A DNA stretch of 64,000 nt from Tanypteryx hageni (Eukaryota > Arthropoda > Insecta > Odonata > Petaluridae): positions 67,396,350-67,460,349 of the forward strand of contig CM054113.1 in the NCBI GenBank assembly GCA_028673005.1. The letters run 5' to 3'. Both the position numbers and the translations under genes were made by a program. The notes under the pieces are model-generated. The model was not told the DNA's origin. It made no database searches and was given only the letters and a program-made list of their open reading frames with translations. Positions 40,774 through 51,974 of this stretch are shown here, piece after piece. Within the stretch, counting starts at the first letter, position 1; the number at the start of each line of letters is the position of its first letter.

Positions 40774-43700
40774 CTGAAATAAATACAAAAACATCATATG
40801 ATATTTTAAGTCTATTAATACTTGTGAACATAATGAAAGGGACAATTACAATACAAACATTTCCCAATTTCTTTTTGTTTTCTTCAGCATTTCAAGTTTG
40901 CAAAATAAAATTACTGTGAACAACTTCAATCTCAGTTTAAAATTTTATCATTTCAGAGATTATTTGAAAATGATGTATTAAAAACAAAGAATTTTTGAAA
41001 GGTATATATGTAAGCATGTTTAAATTTTCATTTTTATCCTCTGAGTGTCATGCTTACTTTTACAACTTTTATCTTGCAGATCATTTACTATTTCAGCATT
41101 TTATCACATATCATATGCCATTTCTCGCATTCTAAATCAACTTCCTCCAAAATATCTCAGTAATTTGTCACATATCATATGCCATTTCTTGTATTCTAAA
41201 TCAACTTTTTCCGAACTAATTCGGCAAATTTATTACCACTGAATACTCCCATCTCCAATTTCTCCAACTTTTGCTTTGGTTATTCATTTATTTTACTTGT
41301 GGAAATATTTTTTTCTTCTAAAGACAGTTTTTGTTACTCATGTTCTGATAAAATTTGTCAATTTTTCTGCATTTTGTAAAATGCACTTATACTTTCACTT
41401 TGGCATCTGTCTATGAAATTGCTTAAATTACAATTGTGATGAAACCGTAAATGATAGAGAGCTGAAACTTAAACTCTACTGCTGCTATTTGTTTTTCTTT
41501 AAATTTGAGTTTTGAAAAATATACAGGGTCGGATAGGAGCCCATTAAATTTTTTTTTATATCTCTGAAGGTATAAAAGATGAAAAGCTGAAATTTTGAGC
41601 ATACATTTCCAAATTGATGCCACTTACAAATGAGGCTCTAGTGACTGAATGTGGAAGTGTAATCGCATAAAAAATTAAAAAAACGCTAATTTTATCTATG
41701 TCCATGGATAACATTATGTACTTGTTGTATCTATTGTGATAATGTTACCAAGCAAGGACATTGCCAGGCACTGAACCGCTAAGCCAGAGGTGTGCAACCT
41801 TTTTTCATCGCAGGATACACAGACACGGATAAATTTGTGAAGTGCCACGCAATTTATTAAAAATATACTGTCGATATATAGACAATTTAAGTACTTACTG
41901 TTGGTTGAATTTCCATTCTAAAGCAATCTTTTTCAGCTTTTGATAATTATCCTCCTCCCTAATGATATTCAACGGTTAGGTAAGCCGATGGGTTAATAAA
42001 GTTCAAAAGTGAAAATTGCTTGAAGGTTCCGCGGGCTACCTAAAATTGAGTCGCACAGGCCACAGTTTGCGCACCACTGCACTAAGCTTATGCCCTAAAA
42101 CTATTTAACTATGACCCAAATCAAATTGGCTCCCTAGTGAAATCACAACTGAAAATTTTTATTCAATATGAGATGAAGTTATTTATCAGCCAATTAAGGT
42201 TCAGTGATTCCAAAGGGACTGCTTTACTTTCATATTTTGTATATGCTGTAGGTCTATATCAAGGGGGCTTCATCCTTGGCGGAGGGTAATCAAAGATGAA
42301 AAAATAAACAATTTGAATATATCTTCAAAGCGATACAAATTTCAATATGTAAAAATGAAATAGATAACATTTAGTACCTACAGCAAAATAAATACAGTAA
42401 AAAAGTACCATTTCTTGTGTTATTTTTATTTTTTTTTATTCTAAAATCTTGGGGAACAGTAGTGGTCCCTTTTACCCTCTCTGGATCTGCCTAGGTCTAG
42501 GAATAAAATAATCACTGCTACTTACTTGGAGCAAATTTTTCCTAGCTTCTCCTTCAATGCGCATCATTCCTTCTTGTTCTTCTTTTTCAACATTTGTTTG
42601 TTTTTCTGCTTCCTTGTGTAGATGAATAAGATATTTGGGCAGCTTTCCATAATCCTTTAAAAGCACCAATTAAATAGTTGTATTGTAATAACAGTTTACT
42701 GTTGATTCTATAACATTTCTGAGTCTGCTACTTTCATCTATTATATACTGATAATAGAAATTACTTTAGTTAATGAGTCAGTCTGTTGAGCTTGGCCATT
42801 CTTGTTTTTCTTATAGAGGAAACAATTATGCTTAATGCCACCATCACCCTGCAGTTGATTCTATTAAAATGTTTCTAGCTAATAACCGTCTGATACTTAA
42901 CCACCTTTATCAAATTGCTTCTTAATACTTACTTAGTTTTTAATGCCATGCTTAAAGTATCTACACGCACACCTGGCAAGCCTCTTTTCAATTCACTGAA
43001 CATACTTACACTCCCTTCTCTGTACATATACTCTTATGCCACTTTTGTTGAGAATAACCATGACAAGTTTCCAGTCAACTCAGATTATCATAGCTATAAC
43101 ACACGTTTAAGTAACAACATCCATAGTAAACAGTATTGTTACTCTCTATGTTTAAAAGGCCCTCACCACTCAGCATCCACTATTTTCAATAAACTACCTC
43201 ACAATATCAAGACTCTTTCTTCTACTACTGCCTTTCACAAAAAATTGAAATGTTTTCTTCTCAGTAAATGTTATTATTCTGTCAACGAATTCCTGAGTGA
43301 TAATTTCTAAATGACAACTAAATAATTTGTACTATTGAACATATTGTTGTATTTTTTACTTGTCTAATTTAGTTTAATTTAATTTTATATTTCTTCCTCA
43401 GTTGCTGAGTTGTTTATCTCAGAAATGTCGATTAGTATATATATTTTTTATTATGTATGACTTGTCCTATATTTTGTATGAAATCCCCAGGATGAATAAA
43501 ATTATTATTATTAATATGGACCACCTACAGCAAGTATGTGAAGTAATATAGGTTGAGAACTTCTGCCCTAAATTACTTTACATGACTAATGTAAAAGGCA
43601 GTAAACTATTTCTTTAAAATTAATAAATATCTTTAAGTTTTAGGTATTGATTGAATAGCTTTTAAAAGTTATGTTAAATAATTAAAGAGAATTTTTAGGC

Positions 43701-44768
43701 ACATATATTCTTGGCTACTTCTTTTTATTTTAAATTTTGTGAAAGAATCAATACCCTTAAATTTTATGGTAAAAATTACATAGGTAGCTTCGGTTCTGCA
43801 GCTCAAATTGATGAGATGAGCAAAACATTATCGATTGCTCCATTTTTGAAACAGAATTAATGTCTTAAACCAATTGATTAAAGCATAAGATAATTTACTA
43901 GGTTGTAATACCTTTTTATACAAATAAAAAGGAGCAAGACCTGATGGAAGTAGAGTCTGTTTGTCACCTCTACAAGTATCTGCAATTTTCAATTCTCTCT
44001 GTGGTGGCTTTGAATGCAAAACATTCACAATATTTCTCACTCGAAAGTAATTCCCAGGTTTTGCTGTGCTGCCATCCTTATCTTTACCATCCATACTTTT
44101 TTCATTTTTGGCATTTTCTTCTTCATTCCTTTCTTCTCTTAAATTTTCCTGTTGTAGCTTAGGATTAGGTGGTATTGGCGGCTTTTTTTTCCTTGCTAAA
44201 CAACGAGGTCCTTCTATTCAATTAAAATTAAAAATTAGGCAAGCAATAATAATTTGCTATTTTTTTAAAATTGCTTAGTGCAGTCAAGAATATCCATAAG
44301 GATTACTTATGGATATGAATATTCTTTACAGCGCTAAAACTATTGTTTAAATAAGTAATTGTTAAGGAATACTTCGCATACTATTATATGATGTGCTTAG
44401 CCGTCTTCTACTTCTTAATTGTACATGGCGATTTTTAATAAATTGGCTATACCAACGAAATTTATTTTCATCTCGTAAGATTTAGCAGAAATATCTACTG
44501 TAATTAATTAAGTAATTGTCTATTTAATTGTTAAAGTATTTAAGGTTATATAATGAATATTATCACATCGTAAAGAAAACGTCAAGAACTGCACGGAAAG
44601 TTGTAATAATGCGAACCGATTCCTGGACGAGGTGGAGCAAGTCTGGTGTGCTTATGTAAATATCCAGAAGGTTCTTGAAGTGGAACTGAAGCATACCCCA
44701 TGGTTTTGTGAGAGTATTTTGCTTTCTTTAGATCTGCCACTACATTACTTTTAAATTTTGATTTGTAC
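40579..44768 (-). CDS. ENKUR: Enkurin (four exons, N-terminus missing)
   Basis: Exons in order: 44768-about 44617, 44213-43912, 42654-42526, 40773-40579. Enkurin is an axonemal/sperm-flagellar adaptor with an N-terminal PI3K/TRPC-binding stretch, a Pro-rich part and a C-terminal enkurin domain; axonemal work places it at inner-junction structures (family knowledge). Here the exons give YKSKFKSNVVADLKKAK..KTMG (family YISIFKATVKDDMQKAK-like), a Lys/Pro-rich KKKPPIPP SH3-ligand-type motif, GDKQTLLPSGLAP and KKDYG, then GLKKNWSELQ and VDTIPK, ending LEKDIAFIEKHPVIYI. The first coding exon (about 25 residues) was not recognised between 44769 and 45400. A LINE piece occupies intron 43911-42655. 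Confidence 0.88.
41385..41640 (-). repeat. Dispersed repeat, copy 1 (family D)
   Basis: Related in inverted orientation to 55445-55735: both contain the ATACAGGGTCGGATAG/CTATCCGACCCTGTAT segment, a GAAGGTATAAAAGATG segment, TTTTGAGCATACATTTC and an AAACCATAAATGATAGAGAG-type tail. About 250-290 bp; no ends, coding or target duplication identified. Confidence 0.6.
41785..42079. repeat. hAT MITE with near-perfect TSD
   Basis: Left CAGAGGTGTGCAACC and right (reverse complement) CAGTGGTGCGCAAAC; flanking 8-mers CGCTAAGC and CACTAAGC differ at one base. 295 bp, non-coding, in the last ENKUR intron. Confidence 0.7.
42526..42654 (-). CDS. ENKUR: ENKUR exon 3
   Basis: The acceptor GTGCTTTTAAAG precedes 42654 and the donor GTAAGT follows 42526. 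43 codons, phase 0/0: DYGKLPKYLIHLHKEAEKQT then a Glu/Lys-rich segment to EARKNLLQ. With the next exon it gives NLLQGLKKNW, matching the family's AVLQGLKKNW. Confidence 0.92.
42830..43519 (+). pseudogene. LINE 3' fragment in ENKUR intron
   Basis: Encodes the C-terminal part of a Jockey/CR1-like ORF2 (GKPLFNSLNILTLPSLYIYS, NYHSYNTRLSNN-type and STIFNKLPHNIKTL, then KLKCFLLSKCYYSVNEFL) followed by a 3' UTR ending GGATGAATAAAATTATTATTATTA. The (ATT)n tail and shared C-terminus link it to 51348-51965 and 51975-53316. It is 5'-truncated. Confidence 0.75.
43912..44213 (-). CDS. ENKUR: ENKUR exon 2
   Basis: The acceptor TTAATTGAATAG precedes 44213 and the donor GTATTA follows 43912. 302 bp, entering with two bases of a split codon and leaving in phase 0. 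It encodes GPRCLARKKKPPIPPNPKLQ, an acidic/basic run, KPGNYFRVRNIVNVLHSKPP, then GDKQTLLPSGLAPFYLYKK. The last element is conserved in enkurins (GDKHDL-PSGL-PKYI-KK). Confidence 0.9.
44617..44768 (-). CDS. ENKUR: ENKUR first visible exon
   Basis: The acceptor TTTTTACTTCACAG precedes 44768; the first base completes a split codon. It encodes YKSKFKSNVVADLKKAKYSH, KTMGYASVPLQEPSGYLHKH and TRLAPPRP. The donor is uncertain: sites after 44629 (GTCCAG) and 44617 (GTTCGC) both fit the phase of the next exon but are weak. The upstream half plus its intron is duplicated at 47970-48115. Confidence 0.8.
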
Positions 44769-45410
44769 CTGTGAAGTAAAAACAAGCACTCAAATACTTG
44801 CACTTGATTATAAAATGATCCAATTTTTTTAAAATTACGCTTTATTCATTGCAAAAACCTAGGTGTCTTCTCATAACGTTTTTTCTCTGGAACTATAAGT
44901 TTATAAACGACCTCTTCCTCATTTTCTCGTTTTCCCTTCATTGTTGAAGAATGAAATGAGAATATTGTATTTTACTCTGTTTTTAAAAGATTTCTATTTG
45001 CTGTAACTTTAAAATTGCTATTTTGCACGCCTTGAGATTTTTGTGTACGACGGCCGATATTACGATATTTTTTAGTATGTTGCTGTATAAATTGGTCTTC
45101 AATAATGATGTAACAGTTTATCCGTTGCTAAGAAACGCGAGCTTTTCTTTAAATTGTACGGAAAATGTTTCTAAAGAAGTTGTCGGTTATAACTTTTATA
45201 ATTGAAAAATATTCCAAAATAAACCTAAGACATAGTTTTAAATCAATTCATATTACTGTTAATTTAGTCTTTCTTTCAGTGGCATAGGAGAATGAATTTG
45301 ATTAGAATTATGTTACACTTCGTAAATATAAAAATTTATCGTAAACAATATTAAGATGAAAACAAAAATTACGATTTTTACTTTGAACTATGTATTTAGT
45401 TTAGTAAAGT

Positions 45411-47287
45411 TAAGGTGACCAGATATTTTTTTCCAAAAAGGAGGACAGATCCCGTATTTTTACAAAATGTAAAGACAAAGGGAGGGAAAAGAAACGAGAA
45501 AGGAAGGACACATTTCATGACAGAAAAACTTTATATGCTATCTTTCATATTTTTTCAAACAAACTAAAGGTTGTAAAAGAACATACATTACAATAGTCTC
45601 ATGACATGAAATTTTTTGTTTTAAAAAATGTTGTAAGCTTTCAAGAAAAATAATAATTTTAGATACCATTTTTCACAGTGAAACACTAAAATTACATAAT
45701 GACAAATCGTATTGAACGAATTTCAATTTCAGAAGTTCAAAGGTGAATTGCACGAATTTTAAACGTAAGTGTTCATTAATTATGTGTGTTTTACATATTC
45801 GAGAAAAATATACCCCAACACGGAAAAGTTTAAACGAAGTTCAAAAGCAATTAAAATTGAAAATAATAGATTCAATCCTACAAATTGTTATTTATTCTAA
45901 ATTATATCCTGATTGCTTGAAAATTATTTTATATAAGCCAATATTTATTGAAAATATATTTATTCAAAATATATATTTACTGAAACATATCTTTTCTCTA
46001 CAGGCTGAAATATGTAGTATGTTTTTAAAAATGAAGTGTTTTCATTCTAATAATGACATGATTGTTTTGTATTGAAATATTTGTCATTTCTGTAAATTTT
46101 TTCAAAAAATCGTAATTTTTATTTAACATTTCTGAGAATCGCTCGCAGCTATAATCCATGTTAACTTTTATCATTATGATTAAGGTCAATTTTTCCAAAG
46201 AAAGACTGCTCTTTACACAGTCCCACACATCATTAATTATCGAGAATACACGCTCTACACTTGCATTTGTCCCAGGTAAACATAAAGCTATTTCAACCAA
46301 TATCTTTAAATTAATAAAAGGAAGATATTCAGTTTTTTTTAAACTGAAATATTTCCTCCCATCTTTTGTAGACTTCTATTTTATTTTCAGACCATTCTGA
46401 AAACTTATTAGCTGAGCAGTGCTCATTTAGTCTCCGAACCTCATCAAACAGTATTGTCATCAAACTTTATGAGACACTTGATTTGCAAATTTCACCGATT
46501 CTACCACTTTTTCCCACTCGATCGATTTTCTTAATAAAGTCCACTGAAAAAAATTTATTCCATCCAGAAATTTTGTCCATTTGATCAAATAATCAAGGCA
46601 ATTTCTATAAAATAGTTGAACCTCGTCCGTGAATGCCCCTCTAACTGTTGGATTATTCTCTTCTAGTTTTTTCAATAAATTATCTGCATTTACTGGTAAA
46701 CATTTCATATTTAATCTGGATTCCAATTGATCATTAAAACTGTGAAGAATTGACATTACTTCAGCTGCACATATTTTGTTCTTTTTAATTTGCTCTATAT
46801 TAGACTGAAACAATGTTGCCTTACTATGCATTATATGCAGAGTAATTTCATCTAATGGATTTTCAAAAAAATCTTTTAGAAGTCTGGGACATTTATCTAA
46901 ACTTAAAAAATGTAAGCTTAACGGTTCAAATAATTGAGTAACACGTTCAATGGCAGGTGTTAAAGCCAACCACCTGGTTTTTGAGTAACCTAATAATTTC
47001 TTATGCTCAACTGAAGCGACCTCACAAAATTTAGTTTGACTCTTTACTCTCACAGTGAAACGATGAAAATGTAAGTATATTTGTGGAAGGATTACTTCTA
47101 TATCTATAGCCAGTTGACTTGAGAATACACAAATACACCAATTAAAAGAACGCGTGGCTTGAGTAAAAGGAAGGACAATAGCAGAGAAATGTTCAAAAAG
47201 GAGGACATGGAAGGACAAAAGGTTTAGGGAGGACAGCGATTGAAAAAGAAGGACTGTCCTTCCAAAAGGAGGACGTTTGGTCACCTT
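45411..47287 (-). mobile_element. hAT transposon with perfect 8-bp TSD
   Basis: Ends TAAGGTGACCAGATATTTTT and, reverse complemented, AAGGTGACCAAACGTCCTCC; inner GGAGGACA motifs recur at both ends. Flanks are AGTAAAGT at 45403-45410 and 47288-47295. The minus strand carries a transposase missing its N-terminal half. 1877 bp. The intervening sequence 44804-45410 between ENKUR and this element shows no exon I could assign. Confidence 0.85.
46030..47260 (-). pseudogene. hAT transposase remnant
   Basis: Minus-strand frames: from about 47110 downward, CEVASVEHKKLLGYSKTRWL then ALTPAIERVTQLFEPLSLHF and a helical region to NNPTVRGAFTDEVQLFYRNC; after a break near 46440, EIALCLPGTNASVERVFSII, the C-terminal dimerisation region with its conserved Glu. 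The TRWL segment matches the LHTEIRWLS position in other hATs. The catalytic Asp region and BED finger are absent, so it is an internally deleted copy. Confidence 0.75.
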
Positions 47288-47969
47288 AGTAAAGTTAACC
47301 CTTCTTAACTGTCCCTGATTTGACTTCTTGGGATTTTTTCTGCTTACCACTAAAAACCACCAAATGATGATTAGGGAAGATCACCTCGCTGATTTAAAAG
47401 TTCAAGTACTTTAATCATACTTCATCGTGAGTGCATAGTTTTGGTATTGACCATTTTATACCAATAAAAATCTTTAAAAATTATATCCTACATTACAGTC
47501 TGGTGATATTTCAAGATTATTTTAGGATATTTTACAGTGCCCAGCCCAGAAAATGAGTGTCCACTGGTATACACTGGTATAGGACCTTCTACTGTGAGTG
47601 GACCCAAAATTTGTGTGTTTTGTGAGGACAGAAATGAGAGTTTATGTGCAAAATTTGAGGTCGATAGGATTAAAATGGCTGACATTGAGATACAGAACGC
47701 TACAGAGATAATTACCAAAAGACAGAATAAGTATTTTAGAGGTATGATTCAGTGCAGAGCCGGTTCACAATAACCGGTAGTTAGCCTGAGAACTCAACTT
47801 CTCGATATCCTCTTGTCCTATAATTTGACCCCTTCCATATTTTAACCAACCAGAATCACCAATAGGCCAATAGGTCTGCTACCACAATTGACAACGTTTT
47901 ATCCAGCTTCACTGTTATTGAAAGTTCTGTGCGATACGTATCTTTCTGACCATACGGCACAGCTCACTA
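47288..47969. other. Unassigned; one 78-codon frame
   Basis: The plus strand is open 47537-47773 with ICVFCEDRNESLCAKFEVDR near the middle, an unusual non-repetitive composition, but no stop-free extension, splice context or family match was found. It may be an exon of an unknown gene, a TE fragment, or chance. Confidence 0.25.
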
Positions 47970-48115
47970 AGGTTTTTGCAATGAATAAAGCGTAATTTAA
48001 AAAAAATTGGATCATTTTATAATCAAGTGCAAGTATTTGAGTGCTTGTTTTTACTTCACAGTCACAAATCAAAATTTAGAAGTAATGTAGTGGCAGATCT
48101 AAAGAAAGCAAAATA
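47970..48115 (+). pseudogene. Inverted copy of ENKUR intron/exon boundary
   Basis: 146 bp matching, with about four differences, the reverse complement of 44715-44860: intron sequence from AGGTTTTTGCAATGAATAAA, the acceptor TTTTTACTTCACAG, and the first 53 or so bases of the exon (AAATCAAAATTT through GCAGATCTAAAGAAAGC). At the acceptor the copy has TC in place of GT after CACAG. It stops mid-exon and joins LINE sequence directly. Confidence 0.9.
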
Positions 48116-49056
48116 TGTCTTCTCCCATTTTAAAAGTTGCTAACACCACCTTCGTATGTTCATCAGCACTCAAATTTCTCAGAATTCACATTAATGACTC
48201 CTTAAGTTGGGACAATCATCATTATATATCGACGTTTCTTACAGAGGAGGAGATAACATATAGGAGGGTACTAATGTTTAGGCACTTCCAGATGAGCTAG
48301 AGATTCGAAATTTTTTTCATAGGTTTTGTGCAAAAAAGGCTAGAAAAAACGAAAATCTTGAAAAAGTGCAACAATGCGGCCGCTAAAAATTCGCAATTGT
48401 TTAAACAAATTTTCAAGGTTTACGTATTTTTGAATGTACTGCGGAGCTGAAATTTTTTTTAGAGGTAGGGTTTGTAAAAAAACGAAGTAGGGATTATACA
48501 AATTTGGTATTTTGATTTGTTTGGCAGTCAAAAATTCCTAAAGTTTAAACAAATAGCTAACTTCTTAGGTACTACGGGGCGAGTTAGAGAGCTGAAATTT
48601 TTAAATTATTTAGGGTTTAGTGTACATAAACTAATAAATATTTCAGTGTATCCATGAAATTTTTATTGCGGCCTTTAAAAATTATTAAAATTTAAACAAT
48701 GTTATTTCACTTCTAAATGTGCTACAAATTTAAAATTTGGCAGAAATGTGTGGCATTATTAACATAATGTGGAAAAAGTATAATATTCCAAAAATAGCAA
48801 AAATTAGTGATTGTTTTACTCCATTATTGTTCCATAAGGAAAAAACGAAAATCGGTACCGAGGAGAAATCTTTTGAATTAAAGAAATATTTCCCATGATG
48901 AAATATCTCTCTGAAAAATTAATGATTTTTCAAGATGAGATGAAATGGTTGTAGTATGCAAGCACCTTCTACTAGTATCAACTATCTGTGTTCCAAAGTT
49001 GCTTCTGGCTGTTTCCTTTTAAGAAGACTTTTGTCTTTAACCAATCAAAGCATCAC
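48116..49056 (+). pseudogene. LINE RT fragment split by a Helitron
   Basis: 48116-48218 encodes SALKFLRIHINDSLSWDNH and 48976-49056 continues INYLCSKVASGCFLLRRLLS, a familiar segment of the region after the YADD motif in Jockey/CR1-type RTs. Joining 48218 to 48976 makes the frame continuous, so the intervening sequence was inserted later. Confidence 0.75.
48219..48975 (+). mobile_element. Helitron-like element (subtype B), single copy
   Basis: Starts TCATTATATATCGACG after an A and ends with a decayed hairpin (GTAGTATGCAAGCAC), a spacer and CTAG before a T. 757 bp, related over its length to copy 3 at 8766-9541 on the other strand, including the AGCGGCCGCATTG block (inverse at 48373-48390). 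No target duplication, as expected for Helitrons. Confidence 0.85.
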
Positions 49057-50057
49057 ACTATGTCTTGATGATCTTGATGGCATGATACTTTCTGAACATT
49101 GGCTAATAGGAAATGAAATATGTGTTCCATATTCATATTTTAATCTAATAACACCATTTGTCATCAGCAATTCAAGTGTGGAGGAGTGGTCATCTTTAGC
49201 AAACCCTCTGTAAATATGAAGTGCCTTAGTTTTAACAAAAGCATTGATAAAACTTTTGAATGATAAATTGCATTAATCAGTATTGATAGCTATTGTTACG
49301 CTATTTTGTCCATATATTGCTCTCCCAGCAGTAATACTAATGATTTTTTATGTGTCTACATGATGCCATTACATTTTCATCGATGAAAAATATCAACGGC
49401 ATGATATTGATTGGTGACAATAATATTGATTTATTGAATGAATCTCCTGAAAATGCTGATCTCATAAATCTTCCATCCACTTTTGGACTAAAGGTAGTGA
49501 GTGAATAACGAACTTACCTGAATCTCACCCAAAACTTAATCACTTATTGACTATCTAATTTCTGATTTACCTCCCAATATCTTCACTTGTGAAACCATCT
49601 TTACAGGCTTTTCTCATCATTTGGGCCTAAAAATAACCATTAAATTAAATTGGACTCCTTTCAACCCAACCCCATGTACATATTTAAGGGAATCTTTGAT
49701 GACTATTCTACTAAAATATTTCTTTACCATCTCTCACATGAATCTTGGGATGATGTTTTATCATCAAATTAATTTGTTGATTCTAAATTTAATGCTCCCA
49801 TGCAAATTTTTACTCTCTGCTTTAATGCAGCCTTTCCTGTCAGAAAAATTAAACAAAATGTAATCATGTTTAAAAGAAAGCTATACTCTCCCCATCTTAT
49901 CATCAGGTCTCAATATGTTCGTGATTTAAATTTTCAATATAAATTTGTTGAATCTAATCTTCATGGTGCATATTTATATACCCTGAAAGACTTTTGAATA
50001 CACTTATTAGCTGAAATAAAAGCTGCAAATGTTAATTATAAAAATAAATACAAAAAT

Positions 50058-51112
50058 ATGATTGAAGCATCATGGAACATTATCAAACTGAACTCCAATG
50101 CTGCAACCAACAATCTAAGTCCTTCCTCCATTGAATCCAATGGGATATCAGTTTCTGACCCAATGGATGTAGCTATGAACTTCAACAATCAATTTTGCAA
50201 TATTAACATTAATGCAGCATCTTCTCCTGAATATCCCTCCAGGAATACCAGTTCAGTTTTCATACATTCTGTTTTTCTTTACTCAACTGATCCCTATGAA
50301 ATAATAGGCATCATTAAATCTTTTGAAAGTTCCTTTTCTTGTGGTATAGATGATATTCCTATGAGTGTTGTTAAGCCAAGCCCTTATATCATTGCACCTA
50401 TCTTATCTGGCATAATCAATGTATCCTTCAGCTCTGGCCAATTCCCTACTGATTTAAAATTTTCTCAAGTATCTCCAATACTCAAAAAAGGTTCACCTTC
50501 TGACTCAGAGAACTATAGACCTTTCTCTACTTTATCTGTACTTTTCAAAATATTTGAAAAATTATTTTTTAATCGCATACCTACTGCTTTTTTTCAATTC
50601 CTTCAATTTGTTAACTCCTAATAAACATGGCTTTAAGAAAGAGAAGTCGACATCTACTGCTGCCTTCAACCACATCAACAGAATATACCAAGCTCTCAAT
50701 AATAACGAGCATAGGTACTTTAGGTAATTTTTATGATCTCCTCAGTAAAGCTTTTGACAGAATTGACCACAATATACTTTTGATGAAACTTTGTAACTTG
50801 GGCATCAGAGGTAAGCCCCTAAATTGTATTATTTCTTTTCTAAGTAACCACTATCAGATTGTGAACTATTCCCAAAGAGCTAGAAATGGCTCTATCACTG
50901 CCTATTCTACACCCCTAAAAGTCAACATCAGTGTCCCCCAGGGATCAATTCTTGGACCCCTACTATTCATAATTTTCATGAATGACCACCATAGCAAATT
51001 TTCAGATTGCGTTCTGACCTTGTATGCTGATGATACATCCTGCCTGGTAACTGCTGATAGTTTCCCACTTCTGGCAGAGCAGTTAACCAAATGTTGGAAT
51101 GGTGCAATCTAA
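50058..51112 (+). pseudogene. LINE reverse transcriptase (frameshifted)
   Basis: Frame 1 (50058-50621) contains the N-terminal RT motif SPILKKGSPSDSENYRPFST-like and FEKLFFNRI. Frame 2 (50627-51112) contains LSKAFDRIDHNILLMKL (motif A), ISVPQGSILGPLLFIIFMND (motif B) and LTLYADDTSCLV (motif C, YADD intact). The shift at about 50610 and later stops inactivate it. Confidence 0.85.
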
Positions 51113-51347
51113 ACAATATTCCTATAAATATCAATAAAATCTCACCTGCTATTTCACAAAAAAATTGCCCCATCCAGTAGCCCCCTTCTTAAAATGAACA
51201 ATTAAAGAATCTCTAGAAACACATCAACTAATTTTCTTGTACTATTTATTAATGAAGAGTTAGATTGGCTAGATCACATCAATGGAGTTGCTAAAAAAGT
51301 TGCCACTGGTGTTTTTATGATAAGAAAGTCGGCTCTGATACTTCCTA

Positions 51348-51854
51348 TTGAAAGCTAATTATCTCCACTATGCTAAAGCGCATTCATTGTTGAGCTATGG
51401 AATACTATTTTGGGGTAATTGCAGACTGGCTAGTCAAGTCTTTTCTTTACAGAAACAAGCTATCAAAGCTTTATGTAGAGTATCTTACCGTAAACATGGT
51501 AAACCCTTGTTTTCATCTCTCAATATCTTAACTCGACCATCTATTTACATTTTGAGCTGTGCAACTTCTGTTAGATCAAATCATCAACTTTTTTTCCCCC
51601 AAAATGCAGAATACCATAGCCGTTTCACCTGTTCATTATTTGACATTCACATCAATGATTACAATAATGTACTTTGTCACAGAGGCCACCATTCAGCCTC
51701 TGTAATTTACAATAAATTACCTGGGAACATAAAATCAGCTTCATCCCACAAATTGTATAAAATTAAGAAGTTCCTTCTGAAGAAAACTTACTATAGTGTT
51801 TGTGAATACCTTGATGACTGTGTGAATTTTTGCTTTTCTTTTTTATGTTATTGA
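51348..51854 (+). pseudogene. LINE ORF2 C-terminal domain
   Basis: Open for 168 codons: YGILFWGNCRLASQVFSLQK, QAIKALCRVSYRKHGKPLFS, LNILTRPSIYI and HSASVIYNKLPGNIKSASS, ending KKTYYSVCEYLDD. The pattern (W/YG-FWG, RA-R-I, CRPLF--L-ILTLPSLYI) is characteristic of Jockey/CR1-like LINE C-termini. Confidence 0.8.
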
Positions 51855-51974
51855 TCATTGTATCTTGCTTTGTATTTCGTTTCTCCCACCCTACTGTCTT
51901 AATTTTGTAATATTCAGTGACAAAACCATGCAACTGTATTTGCCAATGGTGAAATAAATTATATTATTATTATA

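Larger units (their letters stand above)
49057..51965 (+). mobile_element. Jockey/CR1-like LINE, degraded but long
   Basis: Begins inside an apurinic-type endonuclease domain (DLDGMILSEHWLIGNE near 49070; GVVIF near 49185; further decayed frames to about 49620), then reverse transcriptase and C-terminal domains, a 3' UTR and a terminal TTATATTATTATTAT tail. Many stops and frame changes. Other LINE pieces in the window share its C-terminus and tail. Confidence 0.75.
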
